Positions 47,051-55,351 of a stretch of 64,000 nt of DNA are shown here, piece by piece (the stretch's first letter is position 1; the number at the start of each line of letters is the position of its first letter). The translations under genes and the position numbers were made by a program. The notes under the pieces were generated by a model. The model saw nothing but the letters and a program-made list of their open reading frames with translations, had not been told where the DNA came from and made no database searches. Location of the stretch: the NCBI RefSeq assembly GCF_009696375.1, contig NZ_VUMD01000007.1, forward strand, positions 1-64,000, written 5' to 3'. The DNA comes from Clostridium porci (GTDB lineage Bacteria > Bacillota > Clostridia > Lachnospirales > Lachnospiraceae).

Positions 47051-48409
47051 TCACTCCGTAAAGTAGGGCTCAACCGGTTCCGTAATATAGGACCCAATGT
47101 CCGAACTGCCGTCTGCTTTTGTCAGTATGCCGCTGCTATTGGTAGTTAGCGCAACTCCGTCGCTGTTTTTAACTGTTTTCCCCTTCATTACCTTGCCGGA
47201 GGAATTCACTACATAGTTGCTGCCGTCTACCCGGTAGCATACGTATTTCTGTCCGTCTGTAGCCTTCTGAAGTTTTCCTTTATAATACAGATAGCTATCC
47301 TTTACCCCGTTATATCCCCGGCCATTATCCTGAAAATAGAAATCTGACTTGTTGCCATCATCCTCCGTGATTTTCATCTTGCCCTTCTGCACACAGCTCT
47401 TCTCTCTGCTGCCAAAATAGTAGGTCGTCCAATCCTTCTCTCCGGAACCTGTGTACACCTTCTTTAAACCATACACCGGATTGCCAAGATGATTGAACAG
47501 ATAGGACTTGCCGTTCAGTTTCACAATATCGCTGGCTCTAAGCTGCTCTGAATCAGACGCCCTGGGCTTGCCGCTGTTAGTAAAGTAAAACCACTCTACA
47601 GCCTCTTCATAACCGTTGAGCTCCTCAGGCGGCTCTATGGAATACCAGCCGATTTTGGCTTTTCCATCAGCCCCAAAATACATAAAATCCTGAATCGAGT
47701 CACTGCTGTTGGAGTGGACATTCTTCCATCCGGTCTGCATTGCCCCATTTTCATCGAAGCAGTAATATACACCGTCAATTTTTCTGGCGCTGTATTCTGT
47801 ATCGGAGTTCTCAGGCGAATACTTCTTGCCATTGGAAGCAAAATAGAACCAGTATTTCCCATCATTATCAGTATAGCTGTCAATGCCCGGCGTCACATAG
47901 CTGCTGCCTCTCTCATCCTCGTCAGGAAGCTCCAGCTTTTGCCACCCGGTTCTCATGACGCCGTCTGAGCCGGTATAGTACATATTGTCCAGAATCCAGC
48001 CTGTCTCCATACGGCCGTCATCATCAAAATGATACCATTTGTTATCTATCTTCTTCCAGGCATCCGTTATGACCTTGCCGCTGCTTCCAAAATAATACCA
48101 TTCATATTCATCTGCCGCATTGCCAGGCAGCTTCAGCCATTTCTCTGTGAGCATAATGCCATTGCTGTCCACATAATAATCAGAATCAACCCATGCGTTA
48201 ACAGCCATCACTCCGTCTCCATCCAGGTAACGCCACTGGTTGTCATTTCCTTTCTTCCAGGCATTATATACTCGATTGCCATTGGAATCGTAGTACGCCC
48301 AGCTGCTGCCTGATTGAGCCCATCCTTCTGCCGCCATGGCAGAGAGCGTAGCCGTACCTAAGGACAAAGCCGCTGCCAACGCCCACACTGCCGCTACATG
48401 TTTTTTCAT
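47051..48409 (-). CDS. Large secreted cell-wall-binding repeat protein
   Basis: 452 residues. Signal peptide of about 27 residues (AALSLGTATLSAMAA). The rest is almost entirely choline/glucan-binding-type repeats of about 20-40 residues (WAYYDSNGNRVYNAWKKG, WYHFDDDGRMETGW, WFYFASNGKKY and so on), without a catalytic domain. I start at 48409, 8 bases after GAGGAG; seven more codons are open upstream. A surface role by wall attachment is likely; ligand unknown. Confidence 0.87.
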   Translation of the reverse strand: MKKHVAAVWALAAALSLGTATLSAMAAEGWAQSGSSWAYYDSNGNRVYNAWKKGNDNQWRYLDGDGVMAVNAWVDSDYYVDSNGIMLTEKWLKLPGNAADEYEWYYFGSSGKVITDAWKKIDNKWYHFDDDGRMETGWILDNMYYTGSDGVMRTGWQKLELPDEDERGSSYVTPGIDSYTDNDGKYWFYFASNGKKYSPENSDTEYSARKIDGVYYCFDENGAMQTGWKNVHSNSSDSIQDFMYFGADGKAKIGWYSIEPPEELNGYEEAVEWFYFTNSGKPRASDSEQLRASDIVKLNGKSYLFNHLGNPVYGLKKVYTGSGEKDWTTYYFGSREKSCVQKGKMKITEDDGNKSDFYFQDNGRGYNGVKDSYLYYKGKLQKATDGQKYVCYRVDGSNYVVNSSGKVMKGKTVKNSDGVALTTNSSGILTKADGSSDIGSYITEPVEPYFTE

Positions 48410-48480
48410 ATGCTCAGCTCCTCTTTCCATCTGCTCTCACACAACCATTCTCTCTGCAGAGCATGGTTATCCTGTGATAT

Positions 48481-48509
48481 ATTGTATCAAGGCTTATCTA
48501 AATTAGCAA
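48481..48509 (-). promoter_or_regulatory. Promoter of the 47051 wall-binding gene
   Basis: Minus strand TTGCTA (48504-48509), 17 bases, TACAAT (48481-48486). Confidence 0.6.
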
Positions 48510-48577
48510 CCAAATATATCTTTCAATTTAATTACAATTTGGGGAAATGCTTCCTTTTTCAAAAATCCCTTCTGCAC

Positions 48578-48607
48578 TTGACGGTTACGAGGAAGTTAGA
48601 CTATACT
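48578..48607 (+). promoter_or_regulatory. Promoter of the methyltransferase gene
   Basis: TTGACG (48578-48583), 18 bases, TATACT (48602-48607), about 45 bases before the start. Confidence 0.65.
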
Positions 48608-48656
48608 CTGTATTATAGGAAAATATGAATTTGATCAGAAATGAGGTTTATATATC

Positions 48657-49517
48657 ATGTGGCTTGCCAGCAAATGGAAGGATTATGAAGTGATTGACTG
48701 CTCCAAGGGAGAGAAACTGGAGCGCTGGGGCGCCTATCTTTTAGTCAGGCCTGATCCCCAGGTTATATGGGACACGCCCAGAACCCACAAGGGCTGGAAA
48801 AAGATGCACGGCCACTACCACCGAAGCAGCAGAGGCGGCGGAGAATGGGAGTTTTTTGACCTGCCCCGGCAGTGGTCCATTGACTATGAAGGCCTCACAT
48901 TTAATCTGAAGCCCTTCAGCTTTAAGCATACTGGACTTTTTCCAGAACAGGCTGCCAACTGGGACTGGTTTGGAACAAAAATCCGGGAAGCAGGAAGGCC
49001 TGTGAAGCTCCTGAATTTGTTCGCCTACACGGGAGGAGCAACTTTGGCCGCGGCCAAGGCAGGAGCCAGCGTAACCCATGTTGACGCATCCAAGGGTATG
49101 GTAAATTGGGCCAGGGAGAACGCCCAGTCCTCTGGTCTGGGTAACGCCCCTATCCGCTGGATTGTAGAGGACTGTGTCAAGTTTGTGGAGCGAGAAATCC
49201 GCAGAGGAAACCTCTACGACGCAATTATTATGGACCCTCCATCCTACGGAAGAGGCCCCAAAGGGGAAATCTGGAAAATTGAGGATTCCATCCACCAGCT
49301 GGTTAAGCTGTGTACGCAGCTGCTGTCGGATACTCCTCTTTTCTTCCTTATTAATTCCTACACTACCGGTCTGGCTCCTGCTGTTCTTTCTTATATGATA
49401 GGCGTGGAAATCCTTCCTAAATTCGGCGGCCAGGTACAGGCTGAGGAGATAGGGCTTTTGGTAGCTCGTACCGGACTGGCACTGCCCTGCGGAGCCTCCG
49501 GACGCTGGGAAGCCTGA
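48657..49517 (+). CDS. Class I SAM-dependent methyltransferase (RlmI/COG1092-like)
   Basis: 286 residues. The AdoMet-binding motif FAYTGGATL is at 122-130, followed by HVDASKGMVNWARENA and the target-base motif DPPSYGRG at 193-200. This is the core of rRNA cytosine methyltransferases of the RlmI group, but the N-terminal PUA domain of RlmI is absent. The substrate is unknown. It converges with the subtilisin gene. Confidence 0.85.
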   Translation: MWLASKWKDYEVIDCSKGEKLERWGAYLLVRPDPQVIWDTPRTHKGWKKMHGHYHRSSRGGGEWEFFDLPRQWSIDYEGLTFNLKPFSFKHTGLFPEQAANWDWFGTKIREAGRPVKLLNLFAYTGGATLAAAKAGASVTHVDASKGMVNWARENAQSSGLGNAPIRWIVEDCVKFVEREIRRGNLYDAIIMDPPSYGRGPKGEIWKIEDSIHQLVKLCTQLLSDTPLFFLINSYTTGLAPAVLSYMIGVEILPKFGGQVQAEEIGLLVARTGLALPCGASGRWEA

Positions 49518-49532
49518 CAAATAACAACCCAT

Positions 49533-49575
49533 GCCCGGCTGAACCTTAGCTTCTTAGCTCTTAACTCAGCCGGGC
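49533..49575. terminator. Hairpin between two convergent genes
   Basis: GCCCGGCTGA / TCAGCCGGGC, perfect 10 bp around a 23-base loop. Neither side has a T run. It lies where both convergent transcripts should stop. Confidence 0.55.
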
Positions 49576-49599
49576 AAGCTATCCTCCACATTTCAGGCT

Positions 49600-50574
49600 T
49601 CATTCAGCCAAAAGCCGTCCCACATCCAGCTTTCCCCAGCCCTGCTGGTTATGAGGAAGGCCAAGATTTACCGCCCTCTCCCGAATGTGCAGCTTTACAT
49701 CTTTATTGCTCATCTTCGGATATTTTTCTAATAAAAGAGCAATCGCCCCAGATACCAGGGGCGTCGACATGCTGGTGCCTGATTTTGAAAAGTACTTTCC
49801 AGGCTCATTACAGCAGCTTATGATTCCTGAGCCGGGGGCTACAATATCCGGTTTACATATACAGGCCACTGTAGGACCTCTTCCAGAATAGTCCACCATG
49901 CGGCTTCCCATGACCTCCACTTCCTTGTGGTCATCTGAACAGCCCACTGTAATTACCTTACGGCTGATACCGGGAGTCGTGATGGTCATGCGGCCTGGTC
50001 CATGGTTGCCGGCTGCTACCACCACAACCAGCCCGTCATCCCAGGCTGCATTTACCCCCCTTACCAAAATAGAATTTTCCGTCATGTCTCTCCGTGACAG
50101 GGAGCCTACAGAAATATTCACAATTCGAATACCGTACTCCTTCCTATGCTCACGAATCCATTTTAAGCCCGACAGCACATCTGAGGCATATCCATTACCT
50201 TTGTTATCCAGCACCTTTACGGAGATCAGGCTGCACCCAGGGGCCACGCCCCGATAGAGCCCCTCCGACGAACGGCCGCTACCCCCTATTATAGCTGCTA
50301 TATGGGTTCCGTGTCCATTGTCATCATAGGGAACCTGTCTGTGGTTTACAAAGTCTGCAAACCCTGCGACTCTATCCTTAAAATCCTCATGAAGATAAAT
50401 ACCAGTGTCAAGGACCGCGACCCCCACACCCCGGCCTGTAATCCCCATGGAATATACTTTCTCACAATTAATCTCTATCCTTGCCTGATTCACATCACCG
50501 TATTCTCCTTTTTTTATTAGCATATTCCCGGAGAACAGATTCCGTTCCACAACAGACAGCCAGGTCCGTACCAA
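49600..50574 (-). CDS. S8 family serine peptidase (subtilisin-like)
   Basis: 324 residues with the full catalytic set: D56 (LDTGI), H88 (NGHGTH), oxyanion N190 (AAGN) and S268 (GTSMSTP). There is no signal peptide or propeptide, so it resembles the intracellular-type subtilases common in Lachnospiraceae. The frame opens at a TTG (50574) with AAAGG upstream; the ATG at 50523 is an alternative. Confidence 0.9.
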   Translation of the reverse strand: MVRTWLSVVERNLFSGNMLIKKGEYGDVNQARIEINCEKVYSMGITGRGVGVAVLDTGIYLHEDFKDRVAGFADFVNHRQVPYDDNGHGTHIAAIIGGSGRSSEGLYRGVAPGCSLISVKVLDNKGNGYASDVLSGLKWIREHRKEYGIRIVNISVGSLSRRDMTENSILVRGVNAAWDDGLVVVVAAGNHGPGRMTITTPGISRKVITVGCSDDHKEVEVMGSRMVDYSGRGPTVACICKPDIVAPGSGIISCCNEPGKYFSKSGTSMSTPLVSGAIALLLEKYPKMSNKDVKLHIRERAVNLGLPHNQQGWGKLDVGRLLAE

Positions 50575-50701
50575 TGGCAGCCTTTAAGAGCTTTTGAATC
50601 TAAAATTTCGAAAGAATTTCTGCATTACTATTTATAAATTTTTTTGTTCATTCAGCATTTTGTAAGAAAAATTACGCTTCATTACATTTACCTGACTTTC
50701 A

Positions 50702-50730
50702 TTGAAATTCGAGTCGATCTGTGTTATATT
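50702..50730 (+). promoter_or_regulatory. Promoter of candidate small RNA
   Basis: TTGAAA (50702-50707), 17 bases, TATATT (50725-50730). No coding frame follows at a suitable distance. Confidence 0.65.
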
Positions 50731-50736
50731 CATACC

Positions 50737-50864
50737 AGTCAGAAATGACGCAGCCCGGACTGCTTCCTAACGTCACGTTATAGCAGTCCGGGTATCCCCC
50801 AGACATATGGACAAAGCCAGCTATAGCTTTGAAGGATACTGAGCATTATTGCCAGTATTTTTTT
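50737..50864 (+). ncRNA. Candidate small RNA or orphan leader
   Basis: After the promoter comes a long hairpin, CCCGGACTGCT / AGCAGTCCGGG, whose loop holds a second perfect inverted repeat TAACG-TCA-CGTTA (about 50754-50792). Next is an AAAGC/GCTTT element, then a terminator-like ATACTG / CAGTAT stem (50836-50858) with seven T. About 128 bases, no open frame. I compared it by eye with common riboswitch and housekeeping RNA motifs and found no match. The wider gap 50575-51223 has no gene. Confidence 0.45.
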
Positions 50865-50972
50865 GAAATCCTGTAAAATGCAGATAATTATAAGGATTGC
50901 TGAAGAAACACTGAAAAATCAGGCTTATAGACAGCTGCTGACAAGGTTTGCAAGATTAAATATGAAATTTAT

Positions 50973-51004
50973 AGAAAAGCACATCAGAAATGGTGTGCTT
51001 TTCT
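50973..51004 (+). terminator. Second terminator-like hairpin upstream of the EFR1 gene
   Basis: Perfect 11-bp stem AGAAAAGCACA / TGTGCTTTTCT with a 10-base loop and a T-rich 3' arm. Confidence 0.55.
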
Positions 51005-51128
51005 TGTCAAGCGCCTGTTTGCAATGCTTGTACGTTTAATCAAGAGTCATTCCACTCACCCTATCAAAAAACAGTCTTAGAAGATATGCCAGTAATTAAG
51101 TTTTTAGCATTGATTCTCTGGACTAATG

Positions 51129-51156
51129 TTGAAATAGCCGCAGAAAGTAATATAAT
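51129..51156 (+). promoter_or_regulatory. Promoter of the EFR1 gene
   Basis: TTGAAA (51129-51134), 16 bases, TATAAT (51151-51156). Confidence 0.6.
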
Positions 51157-51223
51157 GGTTAATATATATTCGTTGTTTCCAATAAGCTGAGCCTATATTA
51201 TAAAGGAAGGAGAAAGAAGGATT

Positions 51224-51988
51224 ATGAGTGTGGGGATATATACAATATATTTTAGTCCAACTAGGGGAACCGAAGCTATAGTTAAACTACTTGCAAATGA
51301 ATTTGGGAATTATAAGGAAATTGATTTGTGCAATCCAGAAATTGAGCTTAAGCAAAGCTTTACAAAAGAGGATATTTGTATTATTGGAGTTCCCTCTTAT
51401 GGAGGAAGAGTTCCTGCAGCCGCATTACAAAGAATGCAGCATTATACAGGAAATCAGGCAAAAACGATATTAGCAGTGTCTTACGGAAACAGGGCCTATG
51501 AAGATACGCTTAAGGAATTACAAGAATACTTAACAGCCAGAGGCTTCTGCTGTATCGCAGCAATTTCCGCTATTGCCGAACATTTTATTATACGTCAGTT
51601 TGCAGCAGGCAGACCAGACCAAAACGATAAAAAACAGCTAATTGAGTTTTCAAAACAAATATTAAACAAACTCAACCAATCCGCAGAATATGAAGCTTTA
51701 AGCCTTCCGGGGAATAAGCCGTACAGAGAATATCATGGAGTTCCATTAAAACCGAACGCCAGTAAAAATTGTAAAGAATGTGGATTGTGTGCAAAGCTAT
51801 GCCCAGTTGGCGCAATCTCAATAACTGAGCCCAAAAAAACCAATCATGATTTATGTATATCATGTATGAGATGTGTAGCTATTTGTCCTGCTAAGGCACG
51901 AACAGTCAGTCATTTAAAATTAAAACTTGCTTCAAAAAAAATGGAAAAGGTCTGTTCACAACGCAAAGAAAACGAGCTTTTTATCTAA
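51224..51988 (+). CDS. EFR1-type flavodoxin-ferredoxin fusion
   Basis: 254 residues. The N-terminal flavodoxin-like domain (YFSPTRGTEAIV near residues 9-20, VPSYGGRVP) is followed by two 4Fe-4S motifs (about 187-230: CKECGLCAKLCP and CISCMRCVAICP). This is the EFR1 ferrodoxin family, a likely electron carrier of uncertain partner. Codon use is more AT-rich than in most of the window, as it is in the hydrolase remnant that follows 12 bases later. Confidence 0.9.
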   Translation: MSVGIYTIYFSPTRGTEAIVKLLANEFGNYKEIDLCNPEIELKQSFTKEDICIIGVPSYGGRVPAAALQRMQHYTGNQAKTILAVSYGNRAYEDTLKELQEYLTARGFCCIAAISAIAEHFIIRQFAAGRPDQNDKKQLIEFSKQILNKLNQSAEYEALSLPGNKPYREYHGVPLKPNASKNCKECGLCAKLCPVGAISITEPKKTNHDLCISCMRCVAICPAKARTVSHLKLKLASKKMEKVCSQRKENELFI

Positions 51989-52000
51989 ATAAATCCCCTG

Positions 52001-52695
52001 ATGTGCCAAGCACAGCAGAGTCAAGGACGGACTTTCATTAAAATTTATGGGGTGCAGACAGAAAATTTAATTGATTTTCTGGGACATGGAAAATCCGATC
52101 GCTTACATGAATTTCCTGCTGACTTATGGTTTTATGAAGCACAGCAAGTGATTGCCTTTCTGAAAGAGAAGCACTTTTCAAATGTTGATATTATCGGTAG
52201 CAGCGGAGGCGCTTTAGTAGCTATCAACGTAACCTTAGAAGCGCCTCAGCTTATATCCAAAGTAATTGCAGACAGTTTTGAGGGCGAGACGCCATTAAAA
52301 CAGTTTACGGAACATGTAGTTGCGGATAGAGAGCTTTCTAAACATAACGAAGAAGCTAAATCCTTTTATCAGTATATGCAGGGACATGATTGGGAAAGTG
52401 TAGTTGATAATGATACTTCTTTGTACGTCACGACAAGGAAATCGGCCGGTTCTTTCATAAGGATTTACACAAATTCCAACCTGATATTCTTATGACCGGC
52501 AGTAAACAGGATGAGTTTATCAGCAGTATTTCCCCCTTCTATTTTGAAAGGGTTTATAAAGAAATGCTTGAAAAAATTGGACATGGAAGGATGTATTTAT
52601 TTGAAACTGGAGGGCACCCCGCTATGCTTTCAAATCCCGATGAATTTTATACCATAAGTATAGAATTCTTGCATTCTGGTCATCCTCTTTCATAA
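52001..52695 (+). pseudogene. Truncated and frameshifted alpha/beta hydrolase
   Basis: One frame (to 52495) has DFLGHGKSD, VIAFLKEK and the nucleophile elbow IGSSGGA; the next frame (ending 52695) continues with KQDEF, ...FETGGHPAML and the catalytic-His region. Moving to the second frame near 52421-52427 restores one continuous protein (...VRHDKEIGRFFHKDLHKF...), so a one-base deletion broke it. About 60 N-terminal residues, with the HG oxyanion motif, are also missing. The first ATG in the frame is therefore not a real start. Confidence 0.85.
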
Positions 52696-52700
52696 CCAAA

Positions 52701-52837
52701 CGGCCATATGGCTCTCTCCCAATCTGGTGCGTATCGTTAAGTACATGCATAAAGCCCAAGCCGAGGGGATACGCCAGCCGATCTTTAAAGGACTGCGCTT
52801 CGATCCGGTAGCCAAAGACTGTGTTAAAAAAGCATGA
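52701..52837 (+). pseudogene. Unidentified C-terminal protein fragment
   Basis: One plus frame reads W-L-S-P-N-L-V-R-I-V-K-Y, then AQAEGIRQPIFKGLRFDPVA and ends KKA-stop at 52837. Composition is protein-like but has no start, and I cannot name the family. The rest of 52838-53127 shows no gene. Confidence 0.25.
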
Positions 52838-53127
52838 TCTGTCCTGGCCCCTCTGACAGTCAACCCATGCCCAATATTGTTAAAATGGTACTTTTCATAA
52901 CGGTCATTACATCCTTTTCCGTATCTGTGAAACAGGGCCGTGGAAGTATTGGGGTTTATAATCTGAAACATAATAAGAGAAAAATTTTTAAGAAATTCTT
53001 AATAATCTATTCAAGGAACATTCAAACATTCTAGGAAATTGCATGCTATACTAAGTACATAAGAGATGCACGAATATTTACAACTATCCTTCAACCCTTT
53101 TTGAAAATCCGAAATCCTAAGAAAGCG

Positions 53128-53154
53128 CTCCGTACCAGAGGTACGGAGTTTTTT
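53128..53154 (+). terminator. Strong plus-strand terminator
   Basis: CTCCGTACC / GGTACGGAG with a 3-base loop and six T. It lies after the hydrolase remnant, although no intact plus-strand gene remains to use it. Confidence 0.85.
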
Positions 53155-53171
53155 CTATGTAATACCTGGAG

Positions 53172-53789
53172 CTATCTTCCACTCAATCCCTTTAATACTT
53201 CTTTTAACCTTGACACATCTCCATCTTCAAAGCAATATCCCTCCATGCCGCAGTCCCTTCCTCCCTGGACATTGACCTCCAAGTCATCAATAAAAAAGCA
53301 CTCTTCCGGCTTCAAAGCAAACCGGTTAAAGAGATGGATATAAATTTCCTTCTGGGGCTTTAAGCATTTTACATCTGCAGAGAACAAAATTCCGTCAAAA
53401 CATTCAATCGCCGGAATGATGTTCTTATAGCAGGAAAGCAGGCGGACGGAAGCATTGGAGCAGAGATAAATTCCATATCCGCTGTTTTTCAGCTCTCTTA
53501 CGACCTTTTCCATTCCTGGCTTGGCTGTCATATTGTACTCATGCCAGTGCCAGAAACACTGGTCTGCCAGCTGGCGCTTTTCCTCCGTATCCAGACGGGA
53601 GCGCATTTTCCTAAGCCCCTCCTCCTCTGAAATAACTCCCATATCCAGCAAAATCCATTCCGGGGATACGAATACAGCTGTGGCCACCTCCTTTGCCAGC
53701 TGCTCATCCTGTGTGAAAACTCTGCACACCTTGTCCCCTACATAATCCACCAGCACATTTCCCATATCAAAGACAATGTTTTTAATCAT
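53172..53789 (-). CDS. HAD-superfamily hydrolase (YihX-like, subfamily IA)
   Basis: 205 residues from the ATG at 53789, 5-6 bases after AGGAGG. Motif I is DMGNVLVD (the GNVLVD variant used by YihX-type glucose-1-phosphatases), a helical cap follows, motif II is LCSNAS, Lys is in KCLKPQKEIY and motif IV is FFIDDLEVNV. Substrate unknown. Confidence 0.88.
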   Translation of the reverse strand: MIKNIVFDMGNVLVDYVGDKVCRVFTQDEQLAKEVATAVFVSPEWILLDMGVISEEEGLRKMRSRLDTEEKRQLADQCFWHWHEYNMTAKPGMEKVVRELKNSGYGIYLCSNASVRLLSCYKNIIPAIECFDGILFSADVKCLKPQKEIYIHLFNRFALKPEECFFIDDLEVNVQGGRDCGMEGYCFEDGDVSRLKEVLKGLSGR

Positions 53790-53821
53790 ATTTTCCTCCT
53801 GCATGCGACTAGCCTGTATGT

Positions 53822-53855
53822 AAAAATTAAAAACCCGGGACTTTTTGCCCGGGTT
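53822..53855 (-). terminator. Terminator of the scfA-scfB-tgt-yajC operon
   Basis: AACCCGGG / CCCGGGTT with an 8-base loop, followed by TTTAATTTTT on the minus strand. Confidence 0.88.
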
Positions 53856-53864
53856 ACACGCCGC

Positions 53865-54146
53865 TTATGCTTCCGGTTTTTCAACCTGGACAATAGCGGC
53901 CTTCTGCATCGGAATACGGCAGTTCTTATTACTGCCGAACTCCACGATCACGGTATCATCCGTCATATCAATGATAACGCCGTAGAATCCGCTGCTAGTC
54001 AGCACAGTATCGCCTATTGCCACGCTTCGAAGCAGCTCCTGCTGCCTCTGCTTCTCCTTCTTCTGAGGACGAATTGCCATAAAGTATAGCATACCACCCA
54101 GAAGAGCAATATAGAGAATCCAGAAAATAGGACTACTTGTATTCAT
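53865..54146 (-). CDS. yajC: Preprotein translocase accessory subunit YajC
   Basis: 93 residues: one N-terminal membrane helix (FWILYIALLGGMLYFMAI), the typical RPQKKEKQRQQELLRSVAIGD and a cytoplasmic beta domain (VLTSSGFYGVIIDMTDDTVIVE). YajC associates with SecDF-YidC. AAGGAGG is 9 bases before the ATG. It follows tgt, a widespread pairing. Confidence 0.96.
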   Translation of the reverse strand: MNTSSPIFWILYIALLGGMLYFMAIRPQKKEKQRQQELLRSVAIGDTVLTSSGFYGVIIDMTDDTVIVEFGSNKNCRIPMQKAAIVQVEKPEA

Positions 54147-54202
54147 GCTTACTTCCTCCTTCATGCCTGCTGTCTGGTCACAGCAGTTTTTATTTCGTGG
54201 AT

Positions 54203-55342
54203 TTAGCCTTTGGGGGGGCCTTCCATACCGGCAAGCTTGGAGGCTTTATACCCGGCATAACGGCGCTCCCTGATAGCTTCGCGAATCTCTTTCATCATTG
54301 TATTATAAAAATACAAATTATGCAAGGTGCATAATCTCATTCCCAGCATTTCTTTCGCTTTTAGCAGGTGACGGATGTAAGCTCTGCTGTAGGAGCGGCA
54401 GGCCGGACAGCCGCAGCCTTCCTCAATGGGACGGGAATCCAGCTCGTACTGCTGGTTGAACAGATTAAGCTTTCCCTGATTCGTGTAAACGTGACCGTGA
54501 CGCCCGTTTCTGGAGGGGTAGACACAATCGAAAAAGTCCACGCCCCGATCCACCGCTTCCAGAATATTGGCAGGAGTCCCTACACCCATCAGGTATACAG
54601 GCTTATCCTCCGGCAGATGAGGAACTGTCACATCCAGTATATGGTACATTTCTTCATGGCTCTCTCCCACTGCCAGGCCGCCGATTGCGTAGCCGTCCAG
54701 ATTCATCTCACGGATGGTTCTGGCGTGCTCTATACGGATCTCATCCACTACTCCTCCCTGATTGATGCCGAAAAGCAGCTGCTCCCGGTTCACCGTATCT
54801 GGAAGAGCGTTAAGCCGGGCCATCTCCTCCTTGCACCGGAGGAGCCAGCGGGTGGTACGGTCAACAGAATCCCGGATATACTGGTCGCTTGCACGGCTGG
54901 GAGGACATTCATCAAAGGCCATCGCAATCGTGGAGCCCAGATTGGACTGAATCTGCATGCTTTCCTCCGGCCCCATAAATATCTTGTGGCCATCTATATG
55001 GGAGTTAAAATGAACGCCTTCCTCTCTGATCCTTCTCAGCTTAGCCAGGGAAAATACCTGAAAGCCGCCGGAATCCGTAAGAATAGGCCTGTCCCAGTTC
55101 ATAAATTTATGCAGACCGCCAAACTGCTTAATCAGCCTGTCACCTGTACGCACATGAAGATGATAGGTATTGGACAGCTCTACCTGAGTTCCGATTTCCC
55201 GCAGATCATCGGTGGATACGGCCCCCTTAATCGCCCCCACGGTTCCCACATTCATAAACACCGGAGTTTCAATGATTCCGTGAACTGTCTCCATCCTGGC
55301 GCTCTTAGCCCTTCCATCCTTTGTCAACACCTCATATTTCAT
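54203..55342 (-). CDS. tgt: tRNA-guanine transglycosylase
   Basis: Swaps G34 for preQ1 (or queuine) in GUN-anticodon tRNAs. 379 residues: ILTDSGGFQVFSLAK with the catalytic Asp region, YPSRNGRHG and the zinc site CGCPACRSYSRAYIRHLL (three Cys and a downstream His). It is 9 bases after scfB, so queuosine modification is transcribed with the SCIFF peptide locus. Confidence 0.97.
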   Translation of the reverse strand: MKYEVLTKDGRAKSARMETVHGIIETPVFMNVGTVGAIKGAVSTDDLREIGTQVELSNTYHLHVRTGDRLIKQFGGLHKFMNWDRPILTDSGGFQVFSLAKLRRIREEGVHFNSHIDGHKIFMGPEESMQIQSNLGSTIAMAFDECPPSRASDQYIRDSVDRTTRWLLRCKEEMARLNALPDTVNREQLLFGINQGGVVDEIRIEHARTIREMNLDGYAIGGLAVGESHEEMYHILDVTVPHLPEDKPVYLMGVGTPANILEAVDRGVDFFDCVYPSRNGRHGHVYTNQGKLNLFNQQYELDSRPIEEGCGCPACRSYSRAYIRHLLKAKEMLGMRLCTLHNLYFYNTMMKEIREAIRERRYAGYKASKLAGMEGPPKG

Positions 55343-55351
55343 ATCCCAAAC

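Noticed and set aside
48741-49532. A 263-codon minus-strand frame
   Set aside because: Antisense to the methyltransferase, whose AdoMet and DPPSY motifs settle the coding strand.
50737-50864. Assignment of the structured stretch to a c-di-GMP, SAM, TPP or other named riboswitch
   Set aside because: A few short similarities (GACGCA, GCCGGG-like strings) do not extend to the conserved cores of these classes.
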